NCBI GenBank assembly: GCA_051122655.1
Contig: CP182107.1
Span: forward strand, 2,108,001 to 2,172,000
Source: Pasteurella sp030783905
GTDB lineage: Bacteria; Pseudomonadota; Gammaproteobacteria; Enterobacterales; Pasteurellaceae
Direction of reading: 5' to 3'
Length of the DNA: 64,000 bases
Shown here: positions 1 through 12,765 of the stretch, in pieces
Numbering within the stretch: position 1 is the stretch's first letter
Layout: the number at the start of each line of letters is the position of its first letter
The notes under the pieces: model-generated
Seen by the model: the letters and a program-made list of their open reading frames with translations, nothing else
What the model was told of the DNA's origin: nothing
Database searches by the model: none
Made by a program: the position numbers and the translations under genes

Positions 1-918
1 ACCAGCGTAATCGATTTGCGAAGTCAAAATACTCAGATCGACACCAAACATTTTGGATGCTTGGGATAATACAGGCGCATCGACGGTACGCCCAGTAAAT
101 TCAAATTTCACAATTGGCCAAGAAGTGGCATTTCTTGGTGTTTCGGATAGTTTTTCCATATATTCTTCTGGCAAACTAATATGGAACGTAGAGCGAATAA
201 ACTCTTTCGCTAGCTGAGTTTGAGGATTCGAGAAAATCTCACTCACTGAACCTTGCTCAATTAAGCTCCCTTTATCGATAACGGCGACATGATCACAAAT
301 GCGTTTAACAACTTCCATTTCATGGGTAATTAACAGAATTGTGATCCCTAAAGTGCGGTTGATTTCTTTTAATAATGTTAAAATAGATTGCGTTGTAGCA
401 GGGTCTAATGCACTGGTTGCTTCATCACACAATAATACTTTTGGTTCACTGGCCAACGCACGTGCAATTGCCACACGTTGTTTTTGCCCGCCTGATAAAT
501 TTGATGGATAGGTGTCTTTCTTGTCAGATAGGCCAACCAACTCAAGTAATTCGTTCACTTTCTGATGAATTTTGTCCTTTGGTGTATTGCACAACTCTAA
601 TGGTAAAGCGATATTGCCAAATACGGTACGTGATGTTAATAAATTAAAGTGTTGGAAAATCATGCCAATATGGCGACGCTCTTGCACTAAATCTGCATTT
701 TTTAATTGTGTTAAATCTTTACCATCAACAAAGACGGCACCAGAAGAAGGGGTTTCAAGCAAGTTCACACAACGAATCAAAGTGCTTTTGCCCGCCCCTG
801 ATGCACCAATCACACCACAGATTTGCCCTTTCGGGACATGTAGCGAAACGTTATCCAGTGCGGTCAGCTTTTTTCCTGACACATCAAAAATTTTACTAAT
901 CTTTTCTAGCTTAATCAT
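1..918 (-). CDS. metN: Methionine ABC transporter ATP-binding protein (3' end outside window)
   Basis: ATPase subunit of the D/L-methionine importer MetNIQ, acting at the inner face of the cytoplasmic membrane. The 306 codons present show Walker A GASGAGKST (about residues 38-46), the signature LSGGQKQRVAIARAL, Walker B VLLCDEATSALDP and a switch histidine in LLITHEME. A C-terminal regulatory NIL-type domain begins near residue 265 and is cut by the window edge; the family is usually about 344 residues, so roughly 40 are missing. Start ATG is the first in frame. metI and metQ are expected just outside the window. A MetJ-type operator overlaps the promoter immediately upstream, which supports the methionine assignment over other ABC ATPases. 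Confidence 0.95.
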   Translation of the reverse strand, partial: MIKLEKISKIFDVSGKKLTALDNVSLHVPKGQICGVIGASGAGKSTLIRCVNLLETPSSGAVFVDGKDLTQLKNADLVQERRHIGMIFQHFNLLTSRTVFGNIALPLELCNTPKDKIHQKVNELLELVGLSDKKDTYPSNLSGGQKQRVAIARALASEPKVLLCDEATSALDPATTQSILTLLKEINRTLGITILLITHEMEVVKRICDHVAVIDKGSLIEQGSVSEIFSNPQTQLAKEFIRSTFHISLPEEYMEKLSETPRNATSWPIVKFEFTGRTVDAPVLSQASKMFGVDLSILTSQIDYAG

Positions 919-956
919 ATAAGCCCTTTATTTACCATTTTTTGTTACATTGGCTG

Positions 957-987
957 TGTATTTTAGACGTCTAGATTTCCATGTCAA
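957..987 (-). promoter_or_regulatory. metN promoter with embedded MetJ operator
   Basis: On the minus strand a perfect -35 TTGACA (987 to 982) and a -10 TAAAAT (965 to 960) are separated by 16 bases. The spacer contains the perfect met box AGACGTCT (965-972), followed by a weaker second box AGATTTCC (973-980, 5 of 8). MetJ with S-adenosylmethionine binds tandem 8-bp met boxes, so repression by methionine sufficiency is a direct inference. The site lies about 40-70 bases upstream of the metN start. Confidence 0.8.
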
Positions 988-1110
988 TATATAATCTTAA
1001 TATTTTTATCACAATTTGTTATGAAATAGAAATAATCACGACTTTATTTGCGAACCCAGTAAAGAAAAGGGATAATTTAGAACACATTTAAAATAGAGAA
1101 AGGATCTAAT

Positions 1111-1665
1111 ATGAAGAAAGCAATTTTTTTAGATCGAGATGGCACATTAAATATTGATCATGGTTATGTGCATGAAATTGATCAGTTTCAATTTATCGAA
1201 GGTAGCATTGAAGCTTTGCAACAACTGAAAGACATGGGCTATTTATTAGTGCTTGTAACCAATCAATCGGGTATTGCACGGGGTTATTTTTCAGAAGATC
1301 AATTTTTACAGCTGACGGAATGGATGGATTGGTCGTTAGCCGATCGTGGCGTTGATCTGGATGGGATTTATTATTGCCCACATCATACAGAAGGAAAAGG
1401 CGATTATGCTCAAGAGTGCGATTGCCGTAAACCAAAACCAGGCATGTTGTTACAAGCAATCAGAGAGCTCAACATTGATCCTAGCGCCTCTTTTATGGTC
1501 GGCGATAAAGTTGAAGATCTGTTAGCTGGCAAAGGCGCTAAGATAAAACATACCGTTTTAGTGAAAACAGGAAAACCGATCACAGAAGAAGGTGTAAAAC
1601 AGGCTGACTACCTATTAGAGTCGATCGCGGATCTGCCGAACCTGATAAAAGGGTTGAAAAACTAA
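1111..1665 (+). CDS. gmhB: D-glycero-beta-D-manno-heptose 1,7-bisphosphate 7-phosphatase
   Basis: HAD-superfamily phosphatase that removes the C7 phosphate from heptose 1,7-bisphosphate during synthesis of ADP-heptose for the lipopolysaccharide inner core; cytoplasmic. The 184-residue protein has the nucleophile motif DRDGT (Asp8 and Asp10), the NQSG segment (motif II), the zinc-binding pattern Cys89-x-His91...Cys103-x-Cys105 that separates GmhB from histidinol phosphatases, the CRKPKPGM segment (motif III) and GDKVEDL (motif IV). An AAAGGA ribosome binding site sits 8 bases before the ATG. As in enterobacteria it lies between the met transporter and an rRNA operon. Confidence 0.95.
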   Translation: MKKAIFLDRDGTLNIDHGYVHEIDQFQFIEGSIEALQQLKDMGYLLVLVTNQSGIARGYFSEDQFLQLTEWMDWSLADRGVDLDGIYYCPHHTEGKGDYAQECDCRKPKPGMLLQAIRELNIDPSASFMVGDKVEDLLAGKGAKIKHTVLVKTGKPITEEGVKQADYLLESIADLPNLIKGLKN

Positions 1666-1745
1666 CAAAAATTTAGCAAGTTTTATACATAAAGTTTAAA
1701 AAGTAATCTTTTGATAAAAAAATTAGTTTTTTTTCAAAAAAGGGG

Positions 1746-1773
1746 TTGCAAAGGGTTTTAAAATGCCTATAAT
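1746..1773 (+). promoter_or_regulatory. rRNA operon P1-type promoter
   Basis: TTGCAA (1746-1751) and a consensus TATAAT (1768-1773) are spaced 16 bases apart. About 50 bases of A/T tracts precede it, which resembles an UP element, and a GC-containing discriminator ACGCCCCAC follows. Transcription would begin near 1780. No second (P2) promoter of comparable quality was seen before the 16S gene. Confidence 0.85.
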
Positions 1774-1782
1774 ACGCCCCAC

Positions 1783-1831
1783 ACAACGACGCGACGTTGT
1801 ACGAGATAGTAGATACACCTCGCGTCGTTGT
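1783..1831 (+). promoter_or_regulatory. rRNA leader hairpins, terminator-like
   Basis: Bases 1783-1794 (ACAACGACGCGA) pair perfectly with 1820-1831, a 12-bp stem with a 25-base loop, followed directly by a run of T. The same 5' bases (1783-1788) can instead pair with 1795-1800 in a small 6-bp hairpin, so the two folds exclude each other. The position just after the transcription start and just before boxA suggests a terminator/antiterminator or early pausing element; the function is inferred. Confidence 0.6.
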
Positions 1832-1835
1832 TTTT

Positions 1836-1848
1836 TGTTCTTTAACAA
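1836..1848 (+). promoter_or_regulatory. boxA antitermination signal in rRNA leader
   Basis: TGTTCTTTAACAA differs by one base from the rrn boxA consensus TGCTCTTTAACAA that loads NusB/NusE for antitermination. A related copy, TGTTCTTTAAAAA, occurs in the 16S-23S spacer at 3742-3754, as is usual for bacterial rRNA operons. Confidence 0.8.
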
Positions 1849-1856
1849 TCTAACAG

Positions 1857-1876
1857 ACAATCTGTGTGGGCACTTG
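1857..1876 (+). other. 16S precursor processing stem, left arm
   Basis: ACAATCTGTGTG-GG-CACTTG is complementary to the right arm at 3563-3582 except for two central bases. The pair would form the long duplex that encloses 16S rRNA and is cut by RNase III. Confidence 0.8.
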
Positions 1877-2001
1877 TTGATTGATTTCATTTTAAAAAAT
1901 TTTAATTATTGAAGTCTTAATAGGTGCTTAATACTGAAAATTCATTAACTTTTGAAGTAAATGTAAACTTTAGCTAAGCAGTTTATTGAGCGATTGAACT
2001 T

Positions 2002-3543
<1,542 letters not shown>

Positions 3544-3562
3544 ACCGAAAATGGAACGACTG

Positions 3563-3582
3563 CAAGTGTTCACACAGATTGT
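3563..3582 (+). other. 16S precursor processing stem, right arm
   Basis: Complement of the left arm at 1857-1876, beginning 20 bases after the mature 16S 3' end; together they give an 18 of 20 paired RNase III substrate. Confidence 0.8.
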
Positions 3583-3638
3583 TTAGTTGGATTGTATGAA
3601 TGAAGCACATGGCAAAGTGGAGAGCATCTTTACATGTT

Positions 3639-3714
3639 GTCCCCATCGTCTAGAGGCCTAGGACATCGCCCTTTCACGGCGGTAACCGGGGTTCGAATCC
3701 CCGTGGGGACGCCA
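3639..3714 (+). tRNA. tRNA-Glu (TTC)
   Basis: 76 bases in the 16S-23S spacer. The acceptor arm GTCCCC/GGGGAC, anticodon loop CTTTCAC reading GAA/GAG, T arm with GTTCGAATC and an encoded CCA end are all visible. Presence of Glu rather than Ile plus Ala defines this as the Glu-spacer class of rRNA operon. Confidence 0.98.
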
Positions 3715-3890
3715 TTTAAAGATGACTTTTGTTGTCTTTACTGTTCTTTAAAAAATTGGAAACAAGCTGAAAAACTGAAGAGATTTTCGAAAGAAAGTCT
3801 GAGTAGAAAAATCTTGCATGAAAAAAGGCATGCAAGTGTTAGCGTTTAAACGGCAACATTAAGTGTTTGAAAGAATACTTGAGGTTGTAT
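3715..3890 (+). other. 16S-23S spacer, second half
   Basis: No gene. It holds a boxA-like sequence (3742-3754), a perfect 8-bp hairpin CTTGCATG/CATGCAAG (3813-3820 with 3829-3836) and, from 3872, the left arm of the 23S processing stem. Confidence 0.7.
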
Positions 3891-6780
<2,890 letters not shown>

Positions 6781-6789
<9 letters not shown>

Positions 6790-6806
6790 ACAACGCTCAA
6801 GTATTT
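6781..6806 (+). other. 23S precursor processing stem, right arm
   Basis: The segment beginning CTTAACCATACAACGCTCAA pairs with 3872-3896 upstream of and into the 23S 5' end (ATACTTGAG, one bulged base, GTTGTATGGTTAAG). The near-perfect duplex of about 24 bp is the expected RNase III site for 23S release. Confidence 0.75.
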
Positions 6807-6998
6807 TTGGGTGTTGACGCTAAAGCAGTGCTACAAAGACGAGAAGTGAAGACGCGGAGACGTGGAAGACTGAAAGCGAGTAGAAGAACTCTGATAGACA
6901 GCTTGTTTCGAATTAAGGTGCGAGAGCGAAGAAAGCACCAAAGCACAGAATAAAGAACAGAAGAATAGAAAAGACAAGAGAAGACATCAACCGAATAT

Positions 6999-7114
6999 CT
7001 TGGCGGCGATAGTGCAGTGGACCCACCTAAATCCATGCCGAACTTAGAAGTGAAACGCTGTAACGCCGATGGTAGTGTGGGGTTTCCCCATGTGAGAGTA
7101 GGACACCGCCAGGT
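6999..7114 (+). rRNA. rrf: 5S ribosomal RNA, first copy
   Basis: About 116 bases with the conserved CCATGCCGAAC and GAAGTGAAAC loops and GTGTGGGGTTTCCCCATG. The terminal stem is TTGGCGG paired with CCGCCAG. It lies about 210 bases after 23S; that spacer shows no gene. Ends are approximate. Confidence 0.95.
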
Positions 7115-7116
7115 CA

Positions 7117-7160
7117 TTATTTGATTAGTTCATTTAATGATAAGTGAATTAATCAAATAA
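7117..7160 (+). repeat. Inverted repeat between the two 5S genes
   Basis: Bases 7117-7132 and 7145-7160 are complementary at 15 of 16 positions around a 12-base loop (arms TTATTTGATTAGTTCA and TGAATTAATCAAATAA), followed by an A then T run. It may act as a processing stem separating the two 5S RNAs or as a partial terminator; which one is not visible in the sequence. Confidence 0.7.
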
Positions 7161-7166
7161 AAATTT

Positions 7167-7283
7167 TTTGGTAGCCATAGTGCAGCAGACCCACCTGAAC
7201 CCATGCCGAACTCAGAAGTGAAATGTTGTAACGCCGATGGTAGTGTGGGGTTTCCCCATGTGAGAGTAGGTCACTACCAAATA
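7167..7283 (+). rRNA. rrf: 5S ribosomal RNA, second tandem copy
   Basis: A second 5S gene about 50 bases after the first. The body matches the first copy closely, but the terminal stem has changed on both sides in a compensatory way (TTGGTAG with CTACCAA instead of TTGGCGG with CCGCCAG), and several bases near the 5' end and in the GAAGTGAAA(T/C)G(T/C)TG region differ. Conserved base pairing indicates a functional gene rather than a decayed copy. Confidence 0.93.
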
Positions 7284-7294
7284 CCAAATTTCGC

Positions 7295-7371
7295 GGAGCG
7301 GTAGTTCAGCTGGTTAGAATACCTGCCTGTCACGCAGGGGGTCGCGGGTTCGAGTCCCGTCCGTTCCGCCA
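7295..7371 (+). tRNA. tRNA-Asp (GTC)
   Basis: 77 bases, acceptor GGAGCGG with CCGTTCC, anticodon loop CTGTCAC, T loop GGTTCGAGTCC, and an encoded CCA. It follows the second 5S gene by about 12 bases, so it is co-transcribed with the rRNA operon. Confidence 0.98.
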
Positions 7372-7405
7372 CTTATTTAAGCGAATTAAGTTTCGCTTTC
7401 TTTCT

Positions 7406-7481
7406 AGGGGCGTAGTTCAATTGGTAGAGCACCGGTCTCCAAAACCGGGTGTTGGGAGTTCGAGCCTCTCCGCCCCTGCCA
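7406..7481 (+). tRNA. tRNA-Trp (CCA)
   Basis: 76 bases, acceptor AGGGGCG with CGCCCCT, anticodon loop TCTCCAAAA reading UGG, T loop AGTTCGAGCCT, and a CCA end. Last gene of the rRNA operon; the Asp-Trp distal pair also follows some E. coli rRNA operons. Confidence 0.98.
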
Positions 7482-7495
7482 TTATTATGTGAATA

Positions 7496-7532
7496 AAGTC
7501 GTAAGTAAATCATAAGCTTACGGCTTTTTTGT
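7496..7532 (+). terminator. rRNA operon terminator
   Basis: AAGTCGTAAG and CTTACGGCTT form a 10-bp stem (one G-T pair) with an 11-base loop and a TTTTTT tail, directly after tRNA-Trp. Confidence 0.85.
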
Positions 7533-7697
7533 TTTCTAAGCATCGTCTCAATATTGTCATTTTCACAATTTATATTTCATGTGTATAAGATAGTATGACG
7601 AAAATTTGACTTAATCCGAGTGTTCAAGTGTGGTCTATTTTATAGAAATGTCGTGAGATAGTCTCTGATCAGCATGCTAGGATAAATGAGAACGGAT

Positions 7698-7737
7698 AAA
7701 AAGCGTGGTTCGATAAATATCAAACCACGCTTTTTTT
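7698..7737. terminator. Bidirectional terminator after ubiI
   Basis: AAAAAGCGTGGTT (7698-7710) pairs perfectly with 7723-7735 and is flanked by A and T runs, so it can stop transcription from either side. It lies 10 bases beyond the ubiI stop. The stretch 7533-7697 before it holds no gene that I can see. Confidence 0.85.
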
Positions 7738-7747
7738 ATATGTGTCG

Positions 7748-8917
<1,170 letters not shown>

Positions 8918-8919
8918 GT

Positions 8920-10125
8920 TTAAGTCCACCCTAATGCCAGCTTCGCAAAATGTTGTCGCAATAAGCTAGATTGCGACAATGTCATTAAGCCGAGCGTTCG
9001 TCCAAATTGTAATGGTAATAAGTTATTTGCAAAAATAGAAAGCAGATCGTCTGTTAGCGTCATGATTTGTTGCTGGTCTGACTGACGTTGCTGTTCGTAG
9101 ACTTGTAAATGCGTATAGAGCCCAATGTCTTTTTGTTGTAAATAATGTGTAGCCACCGTATCAGCTAAGGTCATCACATCACGAATGCCTAAATTGAAAC
9201 CTTGACCAGCAATCGGATGCAGTGTTTGGGCGGCATTGCCGATTAAGGCAATACGTGATTGAATATGGTGGTCTGCTTGATAGAGATTTAATGGATAAGT
9301 ATAACGTTGACCACACTGTAAAAGTTTACCTAATCGCCAGCCAAAGTGATCCTGCAGTGCAGATAAAAAGGCCGTATCATCGAGCACCATAAGTGACTGC
9401 GCGTCTTTAACACACCAAACTAATGACATCAAATTATCTTGCATTGGTAAGAGTGCAAGGGGCCCTTCATCAGTAAAACGCTCAAACGCACGAGATTGGT
9501 GATCTTGTTGTACTAAAACGTTGGTAATGATTGCCGTTTGGGCGTATTCGCGAACAGTTTTTTGTGCAATATTGGCTGCTTTAGCAACCAAAGATTGTGT
9601 ACCATCAGCACCGACTAAGAGCTGACTACATAACGTGCGCTGGTTTTTTAGCTTGATTGCCACAGTATTTTCATTACGTGTGATCTGCTCAATCTCAGCG
9701 GGAGCAAGATAGTCGATGTTAGCGTATTCTTGAATAGCATTGAGCAATATTTGTCCTGCTTGCGCGAGCTCAATAACTGCCCCTAATTGAGATAGCTTAA
9801 ACTCTTGTGCTGAGAATTCCAGTAAACCACTATGCCCTTTGTCAGACACATGGATTTTATGAATCGGCGTACTGATTGGCTTTAAACGTGCCCAAAGGTG
9901 CGGTGACTGAGGTAAGTGAATTTGGGCAAACCGCTTACAACTGCCATCCGATAAAGCAATACAGCGGGCATCAAAGCCACTTTGCTGGTGATGATGCGTG
10001 CGTTGTTTTTCGAGCACCGCAATGTTCATTTTTCCCGCTGTTTTGCTACTCAGTGCAAGGGCCAAACTGCTACCCGTCATCGCGCCGCCTACAATGATGA
10101 CATCGTAGTTCGCTGTTTCAAGCAT
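8920..10125 (-). CDS. ubiH: 2-octaprenyl-6-methoxyphenol hydroxylase UbiH
   Basis: FAD-dependent hydroxylase acting at C1 of the ubiquinone ring, probably within a membrane-associated Ubi complex. 401 residues with GGAMTGSSLALAL at residues 13-25, GADGTQSLV, and the variant second FAD motif GNAAQTLHPIAGQGFNLG, where Asn-Ala-Ala-Gln replaces the usual Asp-Ala-Ala-His; E. coli UbiH has the same variant, which supports the name. It follows pepP by 11 bases and is joined to ubiI, so pepP, ubiH and ubiI form one unit. Start is an ATG preceded by AAAGGATCAGTTT. Confidence 0.92.
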   Translation of the reverse strand: MLETANYDVIIVGGAMTGSSLALALSSKTAGKMNIAVLEKQRTHHHQQSGFDARCIALSDGSCKRFAQIHLPQSPHLWARLKPISTPIHKIHVSDKGHSGLLEFSAQEFKLSQLGAVIELAQAGQILLNAIQEYANIDYLAPAEIEQITRNENTVAIKLKNQRTLCSQLLVGADGTQSLVAKAANIAQKTVREYAQTAIITNVLVQQDHQSRAFERFTDEGPLALLPMQDNLMSLVWCVKDAQSLMVLDDTAFLSALQDHFGWRLGKLLQCGQRYTYPLNLYQADHHIQSRIALIGNAAQTLHPIAGQGFNLGIRDVMTLADTVATHYLQQKDIGLYTHLQVYEQQRQSDQQQIMTLTDDLLSIFANNLLPLQFGRTLGLMTLSQSSLLRQHFAKLALGWT

Positions 10126-10136
10126 AAACTGATCCT

Positions 10137-11462
10137 TTATTTTCTTGCCATTAATTTCTCAATTTCATCGATCTCTTTTGGCACTGCGCTCGTGAGATTT
10201 TTATTCCCGTATTCCGTCATCACTAAGTTATCCTCAATTCGTACACCGATGCCCTTATATTGTTCTGGTACATCCGCTTGTTCGGAAATATAAAGCCCGG
10301 GTTCGACGGTCAGAACCATACCGACTTCAAGTGGGCGATCTCGTACTTTACTATTGCGGTTATTGTTATGTTGATCTTTACTGTAACTTCCTACATCATG
10401 CACATCAAGCCCTAACCAATGACCTAACCCATGCATATAAAATTGGCGATAGGCTTCCGTTTGGATCAGTTCTTCTACCTCACCGTGCAAAATCCCTAGT
10501 TTCAGCAAACCTTCTACTTTGATCCGCACAACTTCGTCATTGGCTTGTTGAATGGAGTTGCCTGGAATCAGCAATTCAATTGCCCGTTTTTGTGCTTTTA
10601 ACACGATCTCATAAATTTCTCGCTGTGCTTGGCTAAATTTGCCATTCACTGGGTAGGTGCGTGTAATATCGCCTGCATACATCGCAAACTCACAACCTGC
10701 ATCAATCAGCACTAAATCGCCATCTTTTAACGACATGTCATTTTCGGTGTAATGCAGGATACAGGCATTTTCCCCGCCAGCAACGATGGAATTATAAGCA
10801 GGAGAACGCGCACCAAAACGGTTAAATTCATGTAATATTTCGCCTTCAATTTCATATTCAAGTCGATTTGGACGTGTTTTTTGCATTGCACGAATATGAG
10901 CCAGTGCGCTGATTTGCCCTGCTTGTTGCATCAAGGCGATTTCATTGTCCGATTTGAATAAGCGCATTTCATCTAACATGGCTTTCCAACAAAGGACATG
11001 CTCTACATTAAGTTGGGCTTTGGCTAACAGAGCATCGCCCCAAGGATGAAGCGCTTGCACATGATAAAGTGCGGTGTTTTTTGCTAAAATTTTTGGCAAC
11101 TCAGTCTGAAAATCGTCAATTGAGAAAGCTCGATCTAGTTGTAATTTCTTGGCTGCATTACTCACGCCTAAACGACGCCCATCCCAAGTTTCCCGTAAGG
11201 GATCGGAAGGACGCACAAAAATACTGCTTTCGGTTGTTTGCCCATGTTTGGCTAAAATCAGCACTGAGTTGGGTTCATTAAAACCCGTTAAATACCAAAA
11301 ATAGCTGTCTTGACGGAAAGGATAGGCACAATCATTGCTACGACGTTTTTCAATTTCAGAGAAGACGATAAGCACAGAATTCTCTTGCATTTGCTCAAAG
11401 ACACGTTGACGGCGTTTGGCAAATTCTTCTTGAGGCAGTGCCGCCATATAAGCTAAATCCAT
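10137..11462 (-). CDS. pepP: Xaa-Pro aminopeptidase
   Basis: Cytoplasmic metallopeptidase (M24B) that removes an N-terminal residue preceding proline. About 441 residues with the pita-bread fold ligands in order: two Asp in LIDAGCEFAMYAGDITRTYP, His in MHGLGHWLGLDVHDVG, Glu in TVEPGLYI and Glu in GVRIEDNLVM, which would hold two manganese ions. The start is the ATG encoding MDLAYMAALP, 9 bases after AGGAG; a longer reading frame upstream would run back into ygfB. Gene order ygfB-pepP-ubiH-ubiI matches E. coli. Confidence 0.96.
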   Translation of the reverse strand: MDLAYMAALPQEEFAKRRQRVFEQMQENSVLIVFSEIEKRRSNDCAYPFRQDSYFWYLTGFNEPNSVLILAKHGQTTESSIFVRPSDPLRETWDGRRLGVSNAAKKLQLDRAFSIDDFQTELPKILAKNTALYHVQALHPWGDALLAKAQLNVEHVLCWKAMLDEMRLFKSDNEIALMQQAGQISALAHIRAMQKTRPNRLEYEIEGEILHEFNRFGARSPAYNSIVAGGENACILHYTENDMSLKDGDLVLIDAGCEFAMYAGDITRTYPVNGKFSQAQREIYEIVLKAQKRAIELLIPGNSIQQANDEVVRIKVEGLLKLGILHGEVEELIQTEAYRQFYMHGLGHWLGLDVHDVGSYSKDQHNNNRNSKVRDRPLEVGMVLTVEPGLYISEQADVPEQYKGIGVRIEDNLVMTEYGNKNLTSAVPKEIDEIEKLMARK

Positions 11463-11485
11463 TTTATTCTCCTTGCTTATCTCAA

Positions 11486-12034
11486 TTAGTGTAAGACGGG
11501 TTTTTGTTCGGTCGGTTGCGGTTGAAAATGTGTGAAGAGTAAACACGCTAGTGTGCGAACATATTCAATGATTTCTTCTAAGGCTTCGCTGAGTTCTTCT
11601 TTATCATCGCTTTCATCGTAGCCTAGCTGACAAATGTCATGTAAGTCGTCAATTGCTTCTCCAATATCACCTTTCTCTTTATCTAATTTCGGTTGGGCGA
11701 GTCCTAAACCGAGCAAGAAATGATTTGCCCATTCGGATAGCGCATCAGCACGGCTGAAAATGTCCTCTTCATCTTCAGGTAGCCATAATTCAAAGTCAAA
11801 ACCATCAATATCAGCGAGTTTTTTGCTGATGTGTTGTTGTATTTGCGTGACTTCTTGTAATAGTGCGGTCGGGTAGGCGTGATTTTCGTTAGTAAATTGA
11901 AAGAGTAAGGGTTGCCAACTTTGGTCGTGGATGCCTCCACAAATTAATCCCGTGAGGAAACCATGTAATTCGGCACTGGATAAGGCAATGCCAGCTGTTT
12001 TTAATTGTTGAGAGAAGTCGGAATACGACAACAT
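11486..12034 (-). CDS. ygfB: YecA/YgfB family (UPF0149) protein
   Basis: 182 residues, acidic, matching the UPF0149/YgfB family: the start MLSYSDFSQQLKTAGIALS, the GFLTGLICGG segment and the FLLGLGLAQ region are characteristic. Homologues are cytoplasmic dimers; reported roles are regulatory (for example in Pseudomonas through AlpA), but the function in this family of bacteria is unknown. Lacks the SEC-C metal-binding tail present in YecA. First gene of the ygfB-pepP-ubiH-ubiI run, 23 bases before pepP, and divergent from zapA. Confidence 0.88.
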   Translation of the reverse strand: MLSYSDFSQQLKTAGIALSSAELHGFLTGLICGGIHDQSWQPLLFQFTNENHAYPTALLQEVTQIQQHISKKLADIDGFDFELWLPEDEEDIFSRADALSEWANHFLLGLGLAQPKLDKEKGDIGEAIDDLHDICQLGYDESDDKEELSEALEEIIEYVRTLACLLFTHFQPQPTEQKPVLH

Positions 12035-12184
12035 ATTTGTATCCTTAGTTTAGCGTTTGTGCAGTAATAAATTGTGTTCAGTTTACCACTCTCCGCCTAG
12101 GCAACCAATAATTAGACGGATTTTTTTAGCTATGGCATAATGTTACCATTCTAAATCCTAATAATTACGCTGAATGGAGGCGAG

Positions 12185-12487
12185 ATGTCGTCTAAAAGTA
12201 TTGAGTTACCTGTGTTAGGGCAGGTTTTACGTTTAAATTGTCCAGAAGAACAGCATGAAGCATTAAAACAAGCTGCGAGGGAACTTGATTTACGTGTCAG
12301 TGAAATGAAAGAGCGCACTGGTATTTTGCAGTTAGAACGTGTATTGTCGATTGTCGCGTTAAATTTAAGTTATGAATTATTACAAGCACAACAAAAGACG
12401 ACCTCGATTGAAGATTTATTAAAGAACCGCATTCAGCAACTTGATCATTCTCTCGAAAGTATTTTAACACAAAAAGTAAGCAATTAA
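12185..12487 (+). CDS. zapA: Cell division protein ZapA
   Basis: 100-residue FtsZ-associated protein that bundles FtsZ filaments at the division site. An N-terminal globular part (IELPVLGQVLRLNCPEEQ) is followed by ERTG and a long C-terminal helix suited to the coiled-coil tetramer. A strong GGAGG ribosome site precedes the ATG. Gene order zapA-6S RNA-ygfA is the one seen in E. coli and many gamma-proteobacteria. Confidence 0.93.
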   Translation: MSSKSIELPVLGQVLRLNCPEEQHEALKQAARELDLRVSEMKERTGILQLERVLSIVALNLSYELLQAQQKTTSIEDLLKNRIQQLDHSLESILTQKVSN

Positions 12488-12567
12488 TTTACGATTAAGG
12501 TGATAGAGGGGGAGAACTGCGAATTATCGCTAGTCAATCACCTGAAATTACGTTACTATTAAACAAA

Positions 12568-12750
12568 GATTACCTGAGGTGTTTGCCAGTGGGTTATGTC
12601 CCTGAGCCGATACTTTTATTTTATGAATTGGTTTCTAATTGTTGGTGAGCATGCTTAGTTTGACTAAGAAGCCTAAAAACGATTATCACTGATTCCCTTG
12701 AACCGTTGGGTTCAAGGACTGAGACCGACAGCGGCATCTCGGGTTCTTCT
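12568..12750 (+). ncRNA. ssrS: 6S RNA
   Basis: About 183 bases between zapA and ygfA, the conserved position. Recognisable blocks shared with E. coli 6S RNA: TGTCCCTGAGCCGATA, GTTGGTGAGCATGCTT, AGAAGCCTAAAAA, CCTTGAACCGTTGGGTTCAAGG and GGCATCTCGG. The closing stem pairs the CTGAGGTGTTTGCC region with GGCATCTCGG, leaving the large central bubble that mimics an open promoter and binds sigma70 RNA polymerase. The 5' and 3' ends are approximate. The RNA ends just before the ygfA start, and in enterobacteria both come from one transcript. Confidence 0.93.
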
Positions 12751-12765
12751 TTAGTCAACTTATCT

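Noticed and set aside
12706..12765. Earlier in-frame start for ygfA
   Set aside because: It would place translation inside 6S RNA and add residues without family counterpart.
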